NCBI RefSeq assembly: GCF_011745365.1
Contig: NW_024468910.1
Location: 3,500,068-3,564,067 of the forward strand
Length of the DNA: 64,000 nt
Reading direction: 5' to 3'
Source of the DNA: Cryphonectria parasitica EP155
Taxonomy: Eukaryota; Ascomycota; Sordariomycetes; Diaporthales; Cryphonectriaceae
Shown: positions 9,837 through 23,298 of the stretch, piece by piece
Layout: the number at the start of each line of letters is the position of its first letter
Numbering within the stretch: position 1 is the first letter of the stretch
Notes under the pieces: generated by a model
The model's database searches: none
Told to the model about the DNA's origin: nothing
The model's input: only the letters and a program-made list of their open reading frames with translations
Translations under genes and position numbers: made by a program

Positions 9837-12515
9837 GATTGATAGTTTCGTTTGCGCGTGTTCTGTTGAGAATCTCTGTATGTATTGGACTTGAAGCTAG
9901 AAGAAATGATAGAGTATTGAGCAGGTTGCAATGCATGCAAGCAATCATGACTCTTCAATGGCAGACGGACACTGGACCTCTTATACATCCTTCCCTCCGT
10001 GCCCCTTCTCCTGTTTGTGATGATGCGCCGACCGCCATCTTTACTCCGAACACCAATGTACAAGAAACAAACTCTCCATTGTGGGAATCTAGAAAACCCC
10101 TCCGTTGCCTCGCGGAGCGTAAAACGCTGGACTGTGACTGGAGGAAGCCCAGCCACAACCTCCGTGCCTCGTCGGGACTTACACACACGCCTGCACAAGG
10201 GCAACTGCTGCTGCCTCCCAACTTACCCTCTTATTGAGTACTAACTCACTTACTTGTTCACTCATCCATTTCTTGAGCATAAACCAGAACAGGAAATAGA
10301 AAGAGAGAGAAAAAGATTCTCCCAGTCTGGTTTGATAAAACGTGTGAATACAATCCAAAGAGGAAGCACACCGTCTCCGTTCTTGTTTTCCTGTGTTCGG
10401 CCCGAGCCCGAGATCAACAGGGAGGTGAGCTCGACCCGAGCCAGGCCGTATTTTCTTTTTCTCTTTTCGAATACTCTTAAAGTGATCGTAAAGTCTTCCA
10501 AGTTATATCATAGTATGGCACATTTACCATAATAGAAAAAGAAAAGACCCCGTACTGCCAGGTGGGGAGACGCAAGGAGGTAACTTGGGTGCACTCGATA
10601 GCTTGCGTATGTACATGTAGTTAAGGAGACCGAAACACGAGCCACCAATTTCGACCCCTTTCAAAATACTACTAACTATTCCCAAGTGTGAGCATACAAT
10701 ATTACATAAGTACGTATGCCATCTGTTGAATATCTACTTTACTGTATCGGAGTATGTACGCATATTCAATATCGCTGTGCAGCCAAAGATCGGCGCTCCC
10801 ACAGCAGCCCACACACCCCACACCTCATCCGAGTATCTCGTTCAATCTACAGACCATGCCACGCCTCCTCCTCCTCCTTTCCTCGTACATAACACATAAC
10901 ATACGTACACACACACACACGAACCATAAAACTACCCTGATGGCATCCAGCAAGGAACAATGTGTATCGAGTGGGGACCAACCCCCCTTCTTCTAACTCT
11001 TCTTCCCCACGAAAGTGCCACAACTGACGCGCGTCGCATGTTTTATTCCCAGCTTTTTTTTTTCTCTTTTTTCTTACTTTGCTTTTTCAATTTCATTTTC
11101 CTTTTCTTCTCGCCCCAGCGATAAACCCGGCACGTTACGCAGCGAGGCGCAATGCCTTTTCTTTCTCAGGCCAAGTTTTGGGTTCTGAAGCCCAAAGATG
11201 CGTGTACAGTTTGGCGAGGGCTTCAGCAGACTGGATATTAGGTATCATGCTGGGGCTGCCCTTCCCTCTCCCCGGCCCCTGGCTGAGGCCTTTTTTCTTG
11301 CTTTTCGATTCCCCTCCCTTTTTGTCTTCTCTCCTTTGTGGCCCTTCCCTAGCGGTTGGACTCTTGGCCGGGAGTTTTCACATTCAATATTCTTTCAGTT
11401 GGAGAGGGTGGGGGGTTCACAACAAGTAAGTCATTTGGTTCTCTTGAATCCCCATTCATGCTTCGTCCATCCAATGAGATATCGTCATTGGTCTTCAACT
11501 ACCTCGGGCCTCAGTAATAGTGGCCACCATATGCTGGAGCTTGCGTTTTATCACTTTCTCTGTTTCCTTGTCACACTCTCTCTGCTCGATCATGTTTGAT
11601 ACACAAAGCATTCCATACAATATGTCATATCTCTGTCCTGATGGTAAGGAGGAGCCATCCACTTGTCCCAAGGTCTCATCCCATGGTGGTGAAAGCTCCT
11701 GTAATTGGTCCTTCGTCGAGAGGCCACACACTTGTCTCTCCCCCAAGAGCGTCCCACAAAGTTGTCCCATCAGAGTTGGTACATGATAAAATTAGATATT
11801 ATCGGGCTAGATTCGCATTATCCCTGGCGTCCTCCATTGCCAAAAGCCCCTCCACCTCCCTTTCGTGAGGCGGCCGCCAGGTTTGTCTGACTGCCCGGCC
11901 GAGCTAGCCCTCCCCTCAGGCCCGGGGCCAGTCTTTGTCGTGGTCCATTCCCATGTCGTGCAGCGAGGGTGGTTTGTCCGTAGAAACCCTCCATTGTGTT
12001 GGTGTACGAGACCCAATTGTCCTTTCCCTTCTTTCTGCTTCTTCTTCTTCTTTCTCTCTCTTTGCCATGTAGCGAACGTAATGCGGCGAAGCAGGATACC
12101 TCTTTTCCATACCGTTCGCCGCGATTGCTCCTGAAACTCCGGATAAGAACCCCAAAAGCTGTAGTTGGTCCCCATTTCTAGATGCCAAATGCCGATGCCA
12201 TGCCATGCAAATCAACATCATGCCCTCTATTTACACACGTTCTTCAGAAAAAGGTGTCCGCTCCAAAAAAAGAATCTCCATAGTCTCCAAAGGTGTGCAC
12301 AGAATCGAACGTATACGAGGCGGATTGGGGCGGAGAGGGGGCGCGAGCCTCTCCTTTTTGTCTGGGTCGAGACGTGGGCAAAGCTTCCAGTCCAGTCGAA
12401 GGGCAAGTCTTTAAAACGAAAATAAAAAGGGTCGTTGAAATATCGTAAGCTAAAAGAAGCGAAGGGACGGGGTTTCTTTGTTGTTGTTTTCATCTTTTTG
12501 TTCGTGAAAAGGTCA
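9837..12515. other. 2.7-kb intergenic region without a supported gene
   Basis: It lies between the DJ-1 start and the glycosyltransferase stop, both on the minus strand. It contains T-rich and A-rich tracts (about 11045-11110, 12040-12065) and short AC repeats near 10905-10922. The open frames here lack domains, overlap on both strands and look like chance. It should contain the DJ-1 promoter (near 9840-10300) and the glycosyltransferase 3' untranslated region (near 12200-12515). Confidence 0.5.
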
Positions 12516-14779
12516 TTATGCCAGCGCGGCTGCTGTTGTCACAGATCGCGATCTTTGTCTGGTCACCTTCTTGCTGACTGTGTAGACCAGGTCCAGGGTC
12601 CAGAAATGGCAGATCTGTGCCTGGGCACACGGGATGGCGCCAAACAGAGGAGCCACCATGGGGACCATGCAGTAATCCTTCCAGTTCTTGGTAATGTTCC
12701 GGTGGGAGAAGTTCATGCCCTTGGCCAGGCCGGCGTCGTTCATCTCCTTCTCACGGCTCTGCACGCAGATCTTGTGGAAGCCCTCGTACAGGAACAGGAG
12801 GAAGGCCACCTCCATGAAACCAGCAGTCCTGAGGATGTTGCAGATGTCAAAGATCCAGTTGACGCCGTGGACATCAGCGTTGCCCTCGGTGACCCACACG
12901 TACAGGGTGGAGGCAACAATGAGAATCGTGGTCTGCAGGGGGAGGAAGTGCGCCTCAAAGAGCCGGTGGAACAGGTAGAAGATGCGCTCCCAATTGGGCT
13001 CCTTGAGGGTATCATGCGTGACATCGGAGAAGACGCCGTTCTCGACAGGTGGCGCCTCGGGGTCCGTCTGGCTGTCGGGAACGTAGATGTCTGTGGTGTC
13101 ATTGAGAGCGCTGTGGATGGGGCGGAACGACCTCGAAGTGTGCTTCCTATCCTGCCAGAGCTCGACGACCTTGCGCATAGCATAGCCCGAGTCGAGGGCA
13201 CCCCACATGTGTCGAATCGCCTGCTTGTATCGGGCCTTGACGTCGGCAATCACGCCCTTGTAGCCGCCGCCGGCACCGCCAGTGACGTTGCTCTGGCTGA
13301 CAGGGCTGATAATGGTCCGCACGGTCAGGTTGCCGTTCAGCGCAAAGAAACACTTCAGGTACATGTGCAAGTCCTCGCCAATGGCCTCGGGGTCGCAGTC
13401 CCACCCACCAACACGGTCAACCAGCTCGAGAGGGACGGAATAGACTGAAGTCGGGGGAGCGATAGTAGAGCCGCGGTAGAGTCCAGACAAGCCGGCGTTG
13501 GCCCAGAGGATATCAGCGACGCGAACGAGGGCCGGGACACTGTGCGCATTGCGGTCAAAGATGATTGGTGCAGCGTACAGGGTCGTGTTGGCGGTGTCAG
13601 GGTAGGACAGGTGCATGGACGTGAGGTGGGCAAAGTAGTTGGAGGAGAGGTGGCTGTCAGCTGCAGGCACAGGATGTTAGTGTCTCATGTACGGTAGGAG
13701 CATGCAGCAATTGGAAACACAAAGCGCGGCAGAACGTTCAAGCTCTCGGGAGGGAGCACGTACCATCAATACCCGTGACAATCACATCTTTGCGGGCTTC
13801 CAGAGAGTACTTCTCGCTCAGCTTGCGGACGGCCCAAGCCATGTTGCTACCCTTGCCAGCGCTTTCGCCAGGAATGTTGGCCGGGTGAATCGTGAAATCC
13901 ATAGACCTGAATTTCTTGATGAACTCTTGGACAAGACCCATGGCTTTCAGCTCGACGTTATTCTCGCGCACTTCCATTGCCAGGTAGACCTGCGTCGATC
14001 AATGTCAGCTTTCCATTGGTGATGCAAGAATGCCGAAGCACGATGTGAAGCGGGGGAGGGGGTCAAGAGGTTTGATGCTAGGCAAAGGGAGTAAGTGGTA
14101 GGGGTGGGGGAGAGGCGTTCCAGACATGCGGGCCTGCAGATCGTGCCGCGTCCTTGCAAGTCGCGATAATGGGCTAAGCCAAGAGCTGGCAACTCACATC
14201 GTAGCTATTGCGAGCCTGGGGGTGGCTGCCCAAGACCTCCAACGTCTCCCTCAGCGTATCCAGCTCCTCCTTGTAGTTTGGAATGACGATAGCGTGAACG
14301 ATATTGTCGGGCTCGGCATCGCCGTCGGTGTACAGCTCGGCCTCGAAGTCGCCAGCCTCGCTACTGGTAGAGGAGCCGCCGTGAGAGGAGGTCAGAGTCT
14401 CGGAGCTGGAGAGAGAGGTCGAAGAGCCGCGGCGACGGTGGGCAAACTTGAGGTTCTGGAGAGCCTTGCTGTGGGCAGCATTTCTCATGGTCCTCGTTAT
14501 CTCCCAAAGAGCATAGCAGGATCGCAGGGGGAACATGGCGACGAGAATGTGGATGAGGAGGGTGTAGTAGGCGAAGACAACCGTCCAGATGCCCGCACCC
14601 TGCGAGGGGGTGGTAGGGTCCATGGGTGCTGCGGCAAAGCTATCTCTCTGCTGGTGATACTTGAAGATGTCGTGGTAGGAGACGGCGGCCTCCTTGGAGA
14701 TAACCCAGTAAGAGAGGGCCACCGTGGCAAGCATGGCCAGCCCGCCCGAGCGGCGAGTGCACCATGCAAAAAGGGACAT
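12516..14779 (-). CDS. GT2-like membrane glycosyltransferase
   Basis: Exons 14779-14198, 13989-13764 and 13660-12516 give 650 residues. Two hydrophobic segments come first (about residues 14-30 and 63-90), then a Ser-rich linker. The catalytic region starts with HAIVIPNYKEELDTLRETLEVLGSH, followed by GKGSNMAWAV, TGIDADSHLSSNYF (DxD-type metal/nucleotide site) and VGGWDCDPEAIGEDLHMYLKCFF (acceptor-side ED). At least three membrane segments follow: FLPLQTTILIVASTLYVWV, the NILRTAGFMEVAFLLFLYEGF stretch, and one near APLFGAIPCAQAQ. The layout is that of a processive-type or Golgi/plasma-membrane GT2 enzyme. It lacks the chitin synthase QxxRW and EDR signatures, so it is not a chitin synthase. 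Donor sugar and product are unknown. Introns are GTGAGT/GCAG and GTACGT/GCAG, with CTAAC upstream of the second acceptor. Confidence 0.85.
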
Positions 14780-14939
14780 ATTGACGATGTGGTGACCTTG
14801 CCGATGTGTATGTGTGTGAGAGAGTGAGAGAGAAGGGCCAAGCTTGACGGCGGCGGAGGATAAGAAAAGGGAAGAAGAAGACGAGGCGGGAAATAGGGGA
14901 GGGCGGGCGCGCGCGTCTCGTTGAGGTTCCCTTCCTGTT

Positions 14940-14952
14940 GGGGGGGGGGGGG
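14940..14952 (+). repeat. G13 homopolymer upstream of the glycosyltransferase gene
   Basis: Uninterrupted G run about 160 bp upstream of the minus-strand start codon, within the probable promoter or 5' leader. Confidence 0.9.
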
Positions 14953-15371
14953 TTGAGGGAGGAGGACGTCGGGAGTCGGGTCAGTGGTTTGTCAAGTACA
15001 GAGAAGTGAACTGGACAGTCGTATTATGGATGCGTGTTTCCAAAGCTGAAGAAAAAATATGCGAGAGGTGAGAAGAGAGGACGCTCGCTCGGCCCTTTGG
15101 GGGGGGGTCTAGGTGTGGAAATTGTATGGAGAAATTTGGAAGAAATGAGGACAAGAAGCGAGGTCCAGGTTCCAAGGATTGAAGAGTGCCACACAGTCTA
15201 GCGACTGGTTCCCGTTGGATGGCCAGGTTAAAGTCCTGTGGTGCTGGGCAGTGTTACGATTCGGTTGCGGTACAGCGCGGTTTGCAGCGAACTGCGGCTG
15301 TGGGTAAGGTAGCCTAGGTAGCGTGGATGCAGTGGGTTCAGATAGTCTGCGCGCACACACATACGCACATC

Positions 15372-15398
15372 CACACACACACACACACACACACACAG
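15372..15398 (+). repeat. (CA)n microsatellite
   Basis: About thirteen CA units, roughly 0.6 kb upstream of the glycosyltransferase start. Confidence 0.9.
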
Positions 15399-18300
15399 AC
15401 TTGTGGTCGAGCTGGCTGAAGTGGCTGGGGCGAGAAACGACGACCTCTTGCTGGTGATGACGAGGTTGGTTCAGTGGACGCGCCCTTTCAAGTCTAGCGA
15501 AGAATGAAGGTTCGAGTTCCGTTCCTGGGTGCTCCTGAGAGATTGCTCGTTCGTTCCTGAACCTGTTTCCTGTGGGATTAATGTCGAAGGAGAGACTGAC
15601 AGAAAGGTTGAGAGTTGGTGGTGTAAAATCAGGACGAAAGGAACGAAGTCTTTTCTTCTTCCTCTCTATTTTTTCTCCTTCCTTAATTTTTTCTCCCTAT
15701 GGGGGCGAGGGCGATTTTCAGCGGCGGATTGTTCCTTACTCATGTTGGAAATAAAGGAGGGAGCAGGCACTAGGCTCTCTAGGCACTCTCTAGGCACTGA
15801 GCCAGTGGGCCACCAGGGCTGCACCACAGGTGGGAGGACGCACTGCCAGAGTACTACTAGCCTGGGCAGTGTAGCAGTACAGCAGGTTTTGGGGGCATGT
15901 ACCTAACCAGTACGGGCTAATTCCAGTGCTGTCACTACGTACTTACTTAGCCAAGTAGCGCAGTGATTAGGGACAGGGGCTGCAACCGCCTCAAGGGGGG
16001 GGAAGGACGATGAAGGCTTATGCGCTTTAGGCTCTAGCGCAGCACATGGGTAAGGGACGTGCTTCAGCCAGTGGCAGTGAAATTGTAACTAAATGCAACA
16101 GGATTGATTGATGATTGGGTGCCTCGGGTCCTGTCTGTCAGAAATTACGGCTACACAGTACATATTAAGGTAAATACTAGCTGGGGGGGAGGAGGCGGGG
16201 GAAAGAAAAATGGACATTCTCCCATGCCGTCAGAAAACAAGGAGAGGCCGACGGATGAGGACCACTGAAAAATGACATCGTCACAGGTAGTTTGTACCAT
16301 TGCTTCCTACGTACTATGTAAACGTAGAGTAGCAGGAAAAAAAGGTCTGCGAAGCTGGGGCCTCCAAGCGATCATGTCCACGGTTAGGAGCCAACCGCGG
16401 GCAAGGCAGCCCATCTCATTTTAAAATCCTGCCACGCCTATCTATTTGGGGGACAGCAACTTTTACGTAGTACAACCTGGAATACTTGGCAAGACTTGCG
16501 GGGAGGAGACAAGTGGACCCTTTGGGGGGGGGGCTGATCTGACATAAGAAGTCTGTAAGGAGTAAATTACTGCATATGCAGATAATCACTGATTCATATG
16601 CAATTACCCAGCACGTCCCCTGGTACGTAGAAGATACCGGCCTCCCTATTTTCTCTACTTCCTAGTTTCTCATTCCGCAGACGGTTGCGGCAACATCTCA
16701 ATTTAAAAGATTCCAGAAGTCGTGACACCAGCTGTGGTGTTGACAAGTGACTATGGCTGGCCAAAATAAGGAAGAAAAAATGATGAAAAAAGGGAAAATC
16801 AAGTCACAAGCATCCTTGCGCGAATTTGCTGTACGTTTGCATCATGGCACATGAAGTAGGGTTGCGAAGCAGGCAGGACGTCTAGATCGCGTGGGTATCA
16901 GGACAATTTTGCGACAGCCGCCACAAAAGGTACCACAATAGTCTCAATGTACTCGCCCCGTCACATCAATCACATTTTTGCATCCTCTCTCTCCCTCACA
17001 CACCTCGGGAGGAGGCCAGTGTGAACGACTGCGTGTTTGAGATCTCGTCTCTTATGTTCGTCTCATCTTTGATTTGTTCTCACAAAAAGAGCAGCATCTT
17101 GTCAGCCCCTCCTGTCACAGGTGTCAGTTGTCGGACGTTGTACCGAGGTTGCAGTGTAGTTAGCTATTTATGCAGTGTACCTTGTACAGTGGTATGTCGA
17201 TGCAGTCAGCAGCGAAATGAGGATGGGTTTGTTCTAAATCTATCCAACTCTGCATGTCAGATTTTCGAATCAGATTGGCTGCTTCAGATCCTTTACCTCC
17301 TCCTGCTCCTCCTGCTCCTCCTCCGCCATCATCATCGCTCACTACCGACATATTATTTCTTTAGTACCATGATGGAAGTAGTGCTGAGTGAATCAACTGC
17401 ATCAGCCGCAAGCCGGGAACAGCCAAACCCGTTTCAGGATTGTGTCTCCCCCCCACCTTTCTTGCCTTGGGAACCTCAGTCAGAATTACTACCATGGCAT
17501 CCAGAGTATTATGTTGTATCAATTGTTTGGGACCTCAACCAGGCTGGCACATTGTACGATAGCAGTCGTGTCTTTCCCTTATGCATATGCAAGTACACCC
17601 TTCCTCACCCTACCCCCCTCCCAGACCAGAGGGCACATGGTCAACGTGACCCAAGGACGGAGCCATGGGACTGCTGCTGCAGCACAATAGAGATAAACAG
17701 CCGAGATAAGACTCGAGTGACGTCGCAGTCTATACTCCGATTGCCGCTGCAACCACACAACAGCAGCTTGTAAGTAGTTAGACAAGCTGCAGTGCGCAAA
17801 GGTCAACCAGGCATAAGTCTGTACCGAGAGGATCGCGCACTCGGTAATCTGGCTGTGGCCATTCAATGGACACAGTACTGTATGATTGAATCACCAGTTC
17901 TTTTGGTGTTTTTCTCCTTCGTTCCTTTTTTCTCTTGCGCTTCAAGCTTTCAAATAGAGAATGCACAGAGTGCTACAATTTACTTGAAAGTACGCACTAT
18001 GCTATCGGTTTGGTGGCAGATCCGGGGCTATCTTTTTAACACACGTCGGGTCTCTCTTTCCGTTTCATCCAATGGCTGGGGAGGGAGCCTCGCTATCTAG
18101 AGAAGGTCCCTGGAGAAATAAAATCACGTCACCGTTACTTCCTCTCCCTCCTAACGTCCTACAGAAAGTGCATCAGCCTCAAGCCCTGCATCGGCAACTA
18201 GTACCAGGCGAAACATTAAATACGATAGCAACAACGAACATGAGGAACGGGCCATGATCCGCCCGTCTTCCGGAAACGAGTGGCTCGAGAGCTTCCTTCT

Positions 18301-21300
18301 GGCCCTTGTCTAACTTTCTATTCATTTTTAGCTTCTACTGCTGTACCATAGTACTTCCCTTCTCCCTGTTGCGTTGAGAGGAGGGCACTCCATCCTCACA
18401 CCGACTGTGCGGCCGCTTTATTTCCCTCATGATACTGTTGGACACCCTAGCACACCGCGGTCTTGTCCGCTGTGCCTTGCATGGGGAGTGCTTGTCTCAC
18501 AAGATGGGTCCTTGACATGGGAGGACGGGTCTTGGCCCACACAAGTGGTCCATGGTGGCACCTCTTTTTCTTATTGTTTTCCCACCCGCTTCTTTCCAGG
18601 ACAACCTGCCATCGCTGCATCTTCGACATCATATCCTTCACCCATGTCCCATCTCAATTGCCCAGAGAGTTGTGGTCCACAGCAGACTGGAGAAGGGGAC
18701 GAAAAGGGACGCGCAAGAAGGTTGCTGATTCCAGTGCAAATCATCATCTGCCTTACCAGGCAACTCCTCCGCCAGGGACCAATCCAACATGAGCGCTCCA
18801 CAGTCCTTCAGCGCACTGAAGGTCAATGGTCTGGGAGCAGAAACAATAAAATAAGCCGCCAAGCTGGGGACCTTTTTTCTTTTTGCGCCTAGCATCAGCA
18901 TCAGCACCAGCAAACACCCATCAGCACCAGCCTCAAAGGAACGAGCCTATCGTGACGATCGCTGTGCGAATGAGAATATGCGCTGCCGGGACCCACTACC
19001 GTCGTAGTATGGAACCGTCAACGGCTGGGAACATGGACCCTTGGACTCGAATTAACTCAACATTGGCAACGCACCATCTGTGCTCTCCCCTCCTTCCCCC
19101 CCACAAGTACCATAGTACAGAACCATTGTCCACCAAACTTGCTTAGGGAGACGCGGATTGAGCGCGGGTCCGCCTTGCCAGATGTGGTCCACATATCCCT
19201 CCAGGACACACCCTCTGGAAATGAGGATTGCTGCACTGTGACAGAGAGATGCCAGGGAGTCTGAAATGAGAGTGTGTGAAAGAGTGGGACCGCAGGATGT
19301 CCCCTACCCAGCTGGACGAGGAGGAGGAGGAGCCAAGGCTTTTCCCAAGACCTTGCGCGAGCCCGTGCAGGCGCCTTTCTCTTGATCTGCCAATGAGCCC
19401 ATCTCGGGGACCGGGGTCAGCCATGCCGACACCGATCCGCAATCTCGGCTGTGCAAAGCCTGGCGGGATGTTGCTCTCGACAACCTCGCGCTTGGCTGGC
19501 TTGTCAGATCAGCCTCGCTCTCTCTCCCCTCCAACGCATCGGCAGTGGCTCTGCGGCCCTAGGAGAGCTGGTCGCAGAGTGAGCCGTGTATATCGATGAC
19601 GAGCGGCAGCCCGCAGGCCCTTCTGGTATGAGGAGCGCAGCTCGGCACAGGGCATTGATTGTCTGGCTGTTTGTGGCTGATCTCATCTTGTGAATAGTGG
19701 CGCAAGCGCACCAGTCCAGCATCCACGCGGAATCAGAGCACCAATCACCCCGTCGCCGTCAGCACAGGTGTGATCAGGGCCCGCTTGCGTGCGGACTAGG
19801 TTTCACTACGCAAGGTTCCAAGAACGGTGCCGAGCTGGCGAGCAACCGTTCCGCTCTGGCTCAAGGAAAAGACTTGGCCACAGGGCCAAGCCATGGACAG
19901 CGCTATTGTTTCGCATGATGCGCGATCTCGACCGTCTGTCACGCCAACCTGCATTGCCATCAGACGTCCGTCTGCCCTCTGCGAAGTCTGCTTGGGTCGC
20001 TGGCCCAGTCCCCAAATCCCCGACTGGGCACCTCGCTAAGTAAAGTGCAATCTAGCTAAGTCTGCAGTAGTACTGCCTAGGATCACAAATTTGCCTCCCA
20101 ATTATCTATTCATTTCAGGGCTTTTTATGGCCGAAGGAAGGGCACGAGAAAAGAAAGGAAAGGTGAGGTCAATTTTCTCAGATGAGCCAAGCAAAGTCAA
20201 CCACTGCAATCGCTCTCACGATCCTGGTCGCCTGCATGGGCGGCTGGGTTGCTCTTCGCGTGCAACGCGTTGAGGCAACATTGTCTCGTAACCTACACGC
20301 GACATGTGCCTATTTTCCCCATTAGGCCTGTCTCACCCCCCGTGGCGTCCAATTCATCCTTCGATTCATTATACTGCTGCTACATGCCCTTCTCTTTGGT
20401 CTCTCATTGATAAGCTCGGCCAGGATTGTTTTGATTAAGTGTGTCATCGAAAATTTTCCGTCGTCAGACGCATTGTCTGGGCCCACGCCGCCTTATTTCC
20501 CGCAGGATATCGTGAGACTGGAAATTGCTTCTGCTCGTCGAGCCGAGGAAGCCATTCCCATGGCACAGATACAGCACTGATCCACCTGGCGCTGGCTCGA
20601 CCTGGCTTATTGTTTTGTCTACAATAGCAGCCCCCTCTCGACCCATTGTCATGGGAGACGCCGAGGCTTTTTGGGATCCGGGCTACCGGATACTACGAGC
20701 GGACCGTCGACTGACCCCTAAGGGGCACGGACACAGCACGCGACAACCACAAAGCTTCACAGCAGCCGACGAAGTGACCTCAGCTCGGCGGATCAATGGG
20801 CTGACGGCAACCGGAGGAACATGCGACCACCTCCAGCGAACGGCCCAGGCCGACTCGCAGCGGTGTAGACAGACCCTGCCTGCTCTACCCTTCGGAGTGG
20901 ATGGGCTTTACTTCTTAGAACGTTCCTCACTTGTATCGGATCGATCCAACACATACCGATCCGGTACCGTTCGTCAGCCTTGGATTGATTTGGACGAGGC
21001 TGGACGGGCGAGGCTGAACCATCAATGCCATACTGCTGGATATCATTGGCTGGGCACCGACTTGCGGGGATAGTATTGCACTGTTTGTGAATTTCCACAG
21101 TGGTCCATCAATCTTCAGGACGTACAAGCCATGGACTACGCCACACGCTTATTTTGATTGCTCTATTCAATATCTCATTTGCCTGCCACCGTCGCCTCCC
21201 TATACACGTGCTCGCCATATGGTATCTAGCAAGTGCTAGTGCTCTTTCACCCTGCAATATCCAGATCTTCTCAGGAGCCCTCACTCCCTCCTTGTCTGAG

Positions 21301-22646
21301 GTGGCCATGTGTGGCCTGCCGCCATCTCGATACCTGTTCTTCTGAGCCCGATGTTTCCCCCAAATGCAAGGCAGGCTGGACTTGGTGCCTACCTGTCAGA
21401 AGGCTCTCGTAGCCACGGTCGTGTTCCGGGGCTCAAACAACCGTCGTAGACGCACACAGTCCTCTGAATTGGGGCTCACGTCGTCAAGATGGGCGATGCG
21501 TATCACAGGGGCTAGGCCATGGACGGGAACCCAACTCTGACGAGCGTACTGATGAGGGTTTGAAGGTGGTAGGTCCAGTGGCTCCTACTTGCGCCTCCTT
21601 TCTTGGGGGTGGTCATTGGTCAGTGTTGACGGCCTGGCTCGTGAGTTCTTCCATGCAGCCAGACAGTACCGTGGTCTTGAGGTCCATGCCCAAGGTCACT
21701 TGTCGTGGCCGTGTGAACGAGCTGTCATGCATTCAGAACATGCTGTATCCGAATTGCTCAGCCTCTTCACAAGTGGAAGCGTGCAGTAATTCATCGACAC
21801 ATAAAGGCGCTTCCGAGTCTCTTGCGATATCACATCATCATGCTGCTGGCGAAGTAGCATCATTGCAGACCTTTCTTCCCCCAAGCACAAGACAGATTGC
21901 GTTATTGTGTGTCGACAGATCCCCAGAAAGTACCTTAACACCACAGCTCCGGAGTGGACAGAGCCAGGACATGCCCTTGCGCTTGATCAAACCTCACCGG
22001 CTGCTTGAAGGCCTCGAGGCTCACGTCTTGTGGAAGCACAATGGTCCTCGTTGATAGTCCATCAGCTTGGCAGGGGACAACAGGGAAAGAATGTATGATA
22101 ACGAGCTCCCTGCCTCATCACATTGAATGTCAAGGTTGTGCCTCATCCACTTCTCACTATACTTTCGCAGCTTCCGTGCCTAATCGTCTCGTACAGCTCA
22201 ACAACACAATCTGCTAAGTTCTATGTTTGAAGCAATCAGGAGCTCGAGCAGAGACGTAGCAGCTGATAATGGCCCAACCACATGCCCATTTCAGCAAGTA
22301 TCAGTGGAACAGTATAATCTCGGCCATTCTTGTGGTCCTCGCTGCAGAGATGCAAGAGGTCGTCTGCTTGAGAGCAATCTTGAGTGAGTGGCCCCTATTC
22401 CGAGTGATGGAGTTACTGGAGCTGCTCCAAGTCTGATTACTCTACTCTCTCGGTCAAGAGCAGACTCGAGAAGATTCACGCTTTCAATAGGAACCTGCTC
22501 CATGGCGGGAGCGTGGTCTCGCTTTGAGAGGACAAGAAAACACTCCCCTTCCCTTCCTTGCTCTTTTCTTTCCGGTTTGGCTGGATTCCAGGTGTTACTG
22601 CACCAGACAGTTAGGCAGCCAAATCAGATTGACGAATACTGAGATG

Positions 22647-22662
22647 TATCTATCTATCTATC

Positions 22663-22701
<39 letters not shown>
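22647..22701 (+). repeat. compound microsatellite (TATC)n-(TA)n-(TG)n
   Basis: Three different simple repeats abut without spacer: TATC units from about 22647, TA units to about 22679, then TG units to about 22701. A second pure TA tract follows at 22797-22820. Confidence 0.92.
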
Positions 22702-22796
22702 ATATCATGTGAGTCCGACCATCTACGCAGCTATACAGGCCATAGTCATTTCCATTCAGCTGAGAGTGGACACTTCTTTCAGCTGTCGCATGTACA

Positions 22797-22820
22797 TATA
22801 TATATATATATATATATATA
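22797..22820 (+). repeat. (TA)12 microsatellite
   Basis: Pure TA repeat about 100 bp downstream of the compound microsatellite. Confidence 0.9.
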
Positions 22821-23298
22821 CACATGTATGCATGCTTTATATGGGATAAAGCCTTGATCTTTATTTCTGAACCATATCGATTATGCATATTTAGGCCTTC
22901 GCATGAACCCTTTTCAGCCTGCGTCAGTCTAGAAGCCTTGACTCCGGCAATGTGAGAGTCTCTTGCGTAAGTATTCAACGTTAACATGACCTCATAAAAC
23001 CAGGGCTCAGCGGAAGAAAAGGATCTACGGTGAAATCTGCAGTCACATAGCAAGTTCATAAGACAACAATGATCCGATTAGGAACATGTACAATTTCCAG
23101 TCTTATATGTCGGGTCTGTCATATATACAACCGAATCAAAAGACAGGCTGCACAAAGGCCAACCTCGCCTCATCATCACACAACCAAGATTTTCCCCTTC
23201 TTCCCTTCCCTAGATGGGACTTGAACTTTGTTCTCCCAGCGCTCAAAGAGACCAAAAAAAAAAACCAAAAAAACCAACAACAACAACAAATCCCCTCT

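Larger units (their letters stand above)
14780..23298. other. 8.5-kb gene-poor region
   Basis: The longest spacer in the window. The first ~1.2 kb should hold the glycosyltransferase promoter and 5' leader, with a G13 run at 14940-14952 and an AC repeat at 15372-15398. The remainder has no open frame with a recognisable domain. The longest, on the plus strand at 17021-17773, is dominated by a Leu run from CTC/CTG repeats and is probably chance. A tRNA-like A-box/B-box pair near 15465-15520 does not fold. The region is not obviously AT-rich, so strong RIP is not evident by eye. Microsatellites cluster near 22.6-22.8 kb. Confidence 0.5.

Noticed and set aside
12435..13448. 337-codon plus-strand frame opposite the glycosyltransferase
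   Set aside because: Antisense shadow; the minus strand carries GT2 motifs.
12516..14779. chitin synthase
   Set aside because: Also a membrane GT2 enzyme, but the QxxRW motif and chitin synthase domain order are absent.
15460..15525. A-box/B-box-like pair (GGTTCAGTGG and GGTTCGAGTTCC)
   Set aside because: The spacing is right, but the T stem and acceptor stem do not match. It is treated as a chance resemblance.
17021..17773. 250-codon plus-strand open frame
   Set aside because: It is held open by a CTC/CTG (Leu) repeat and has no domain, no introns and no coding texture.
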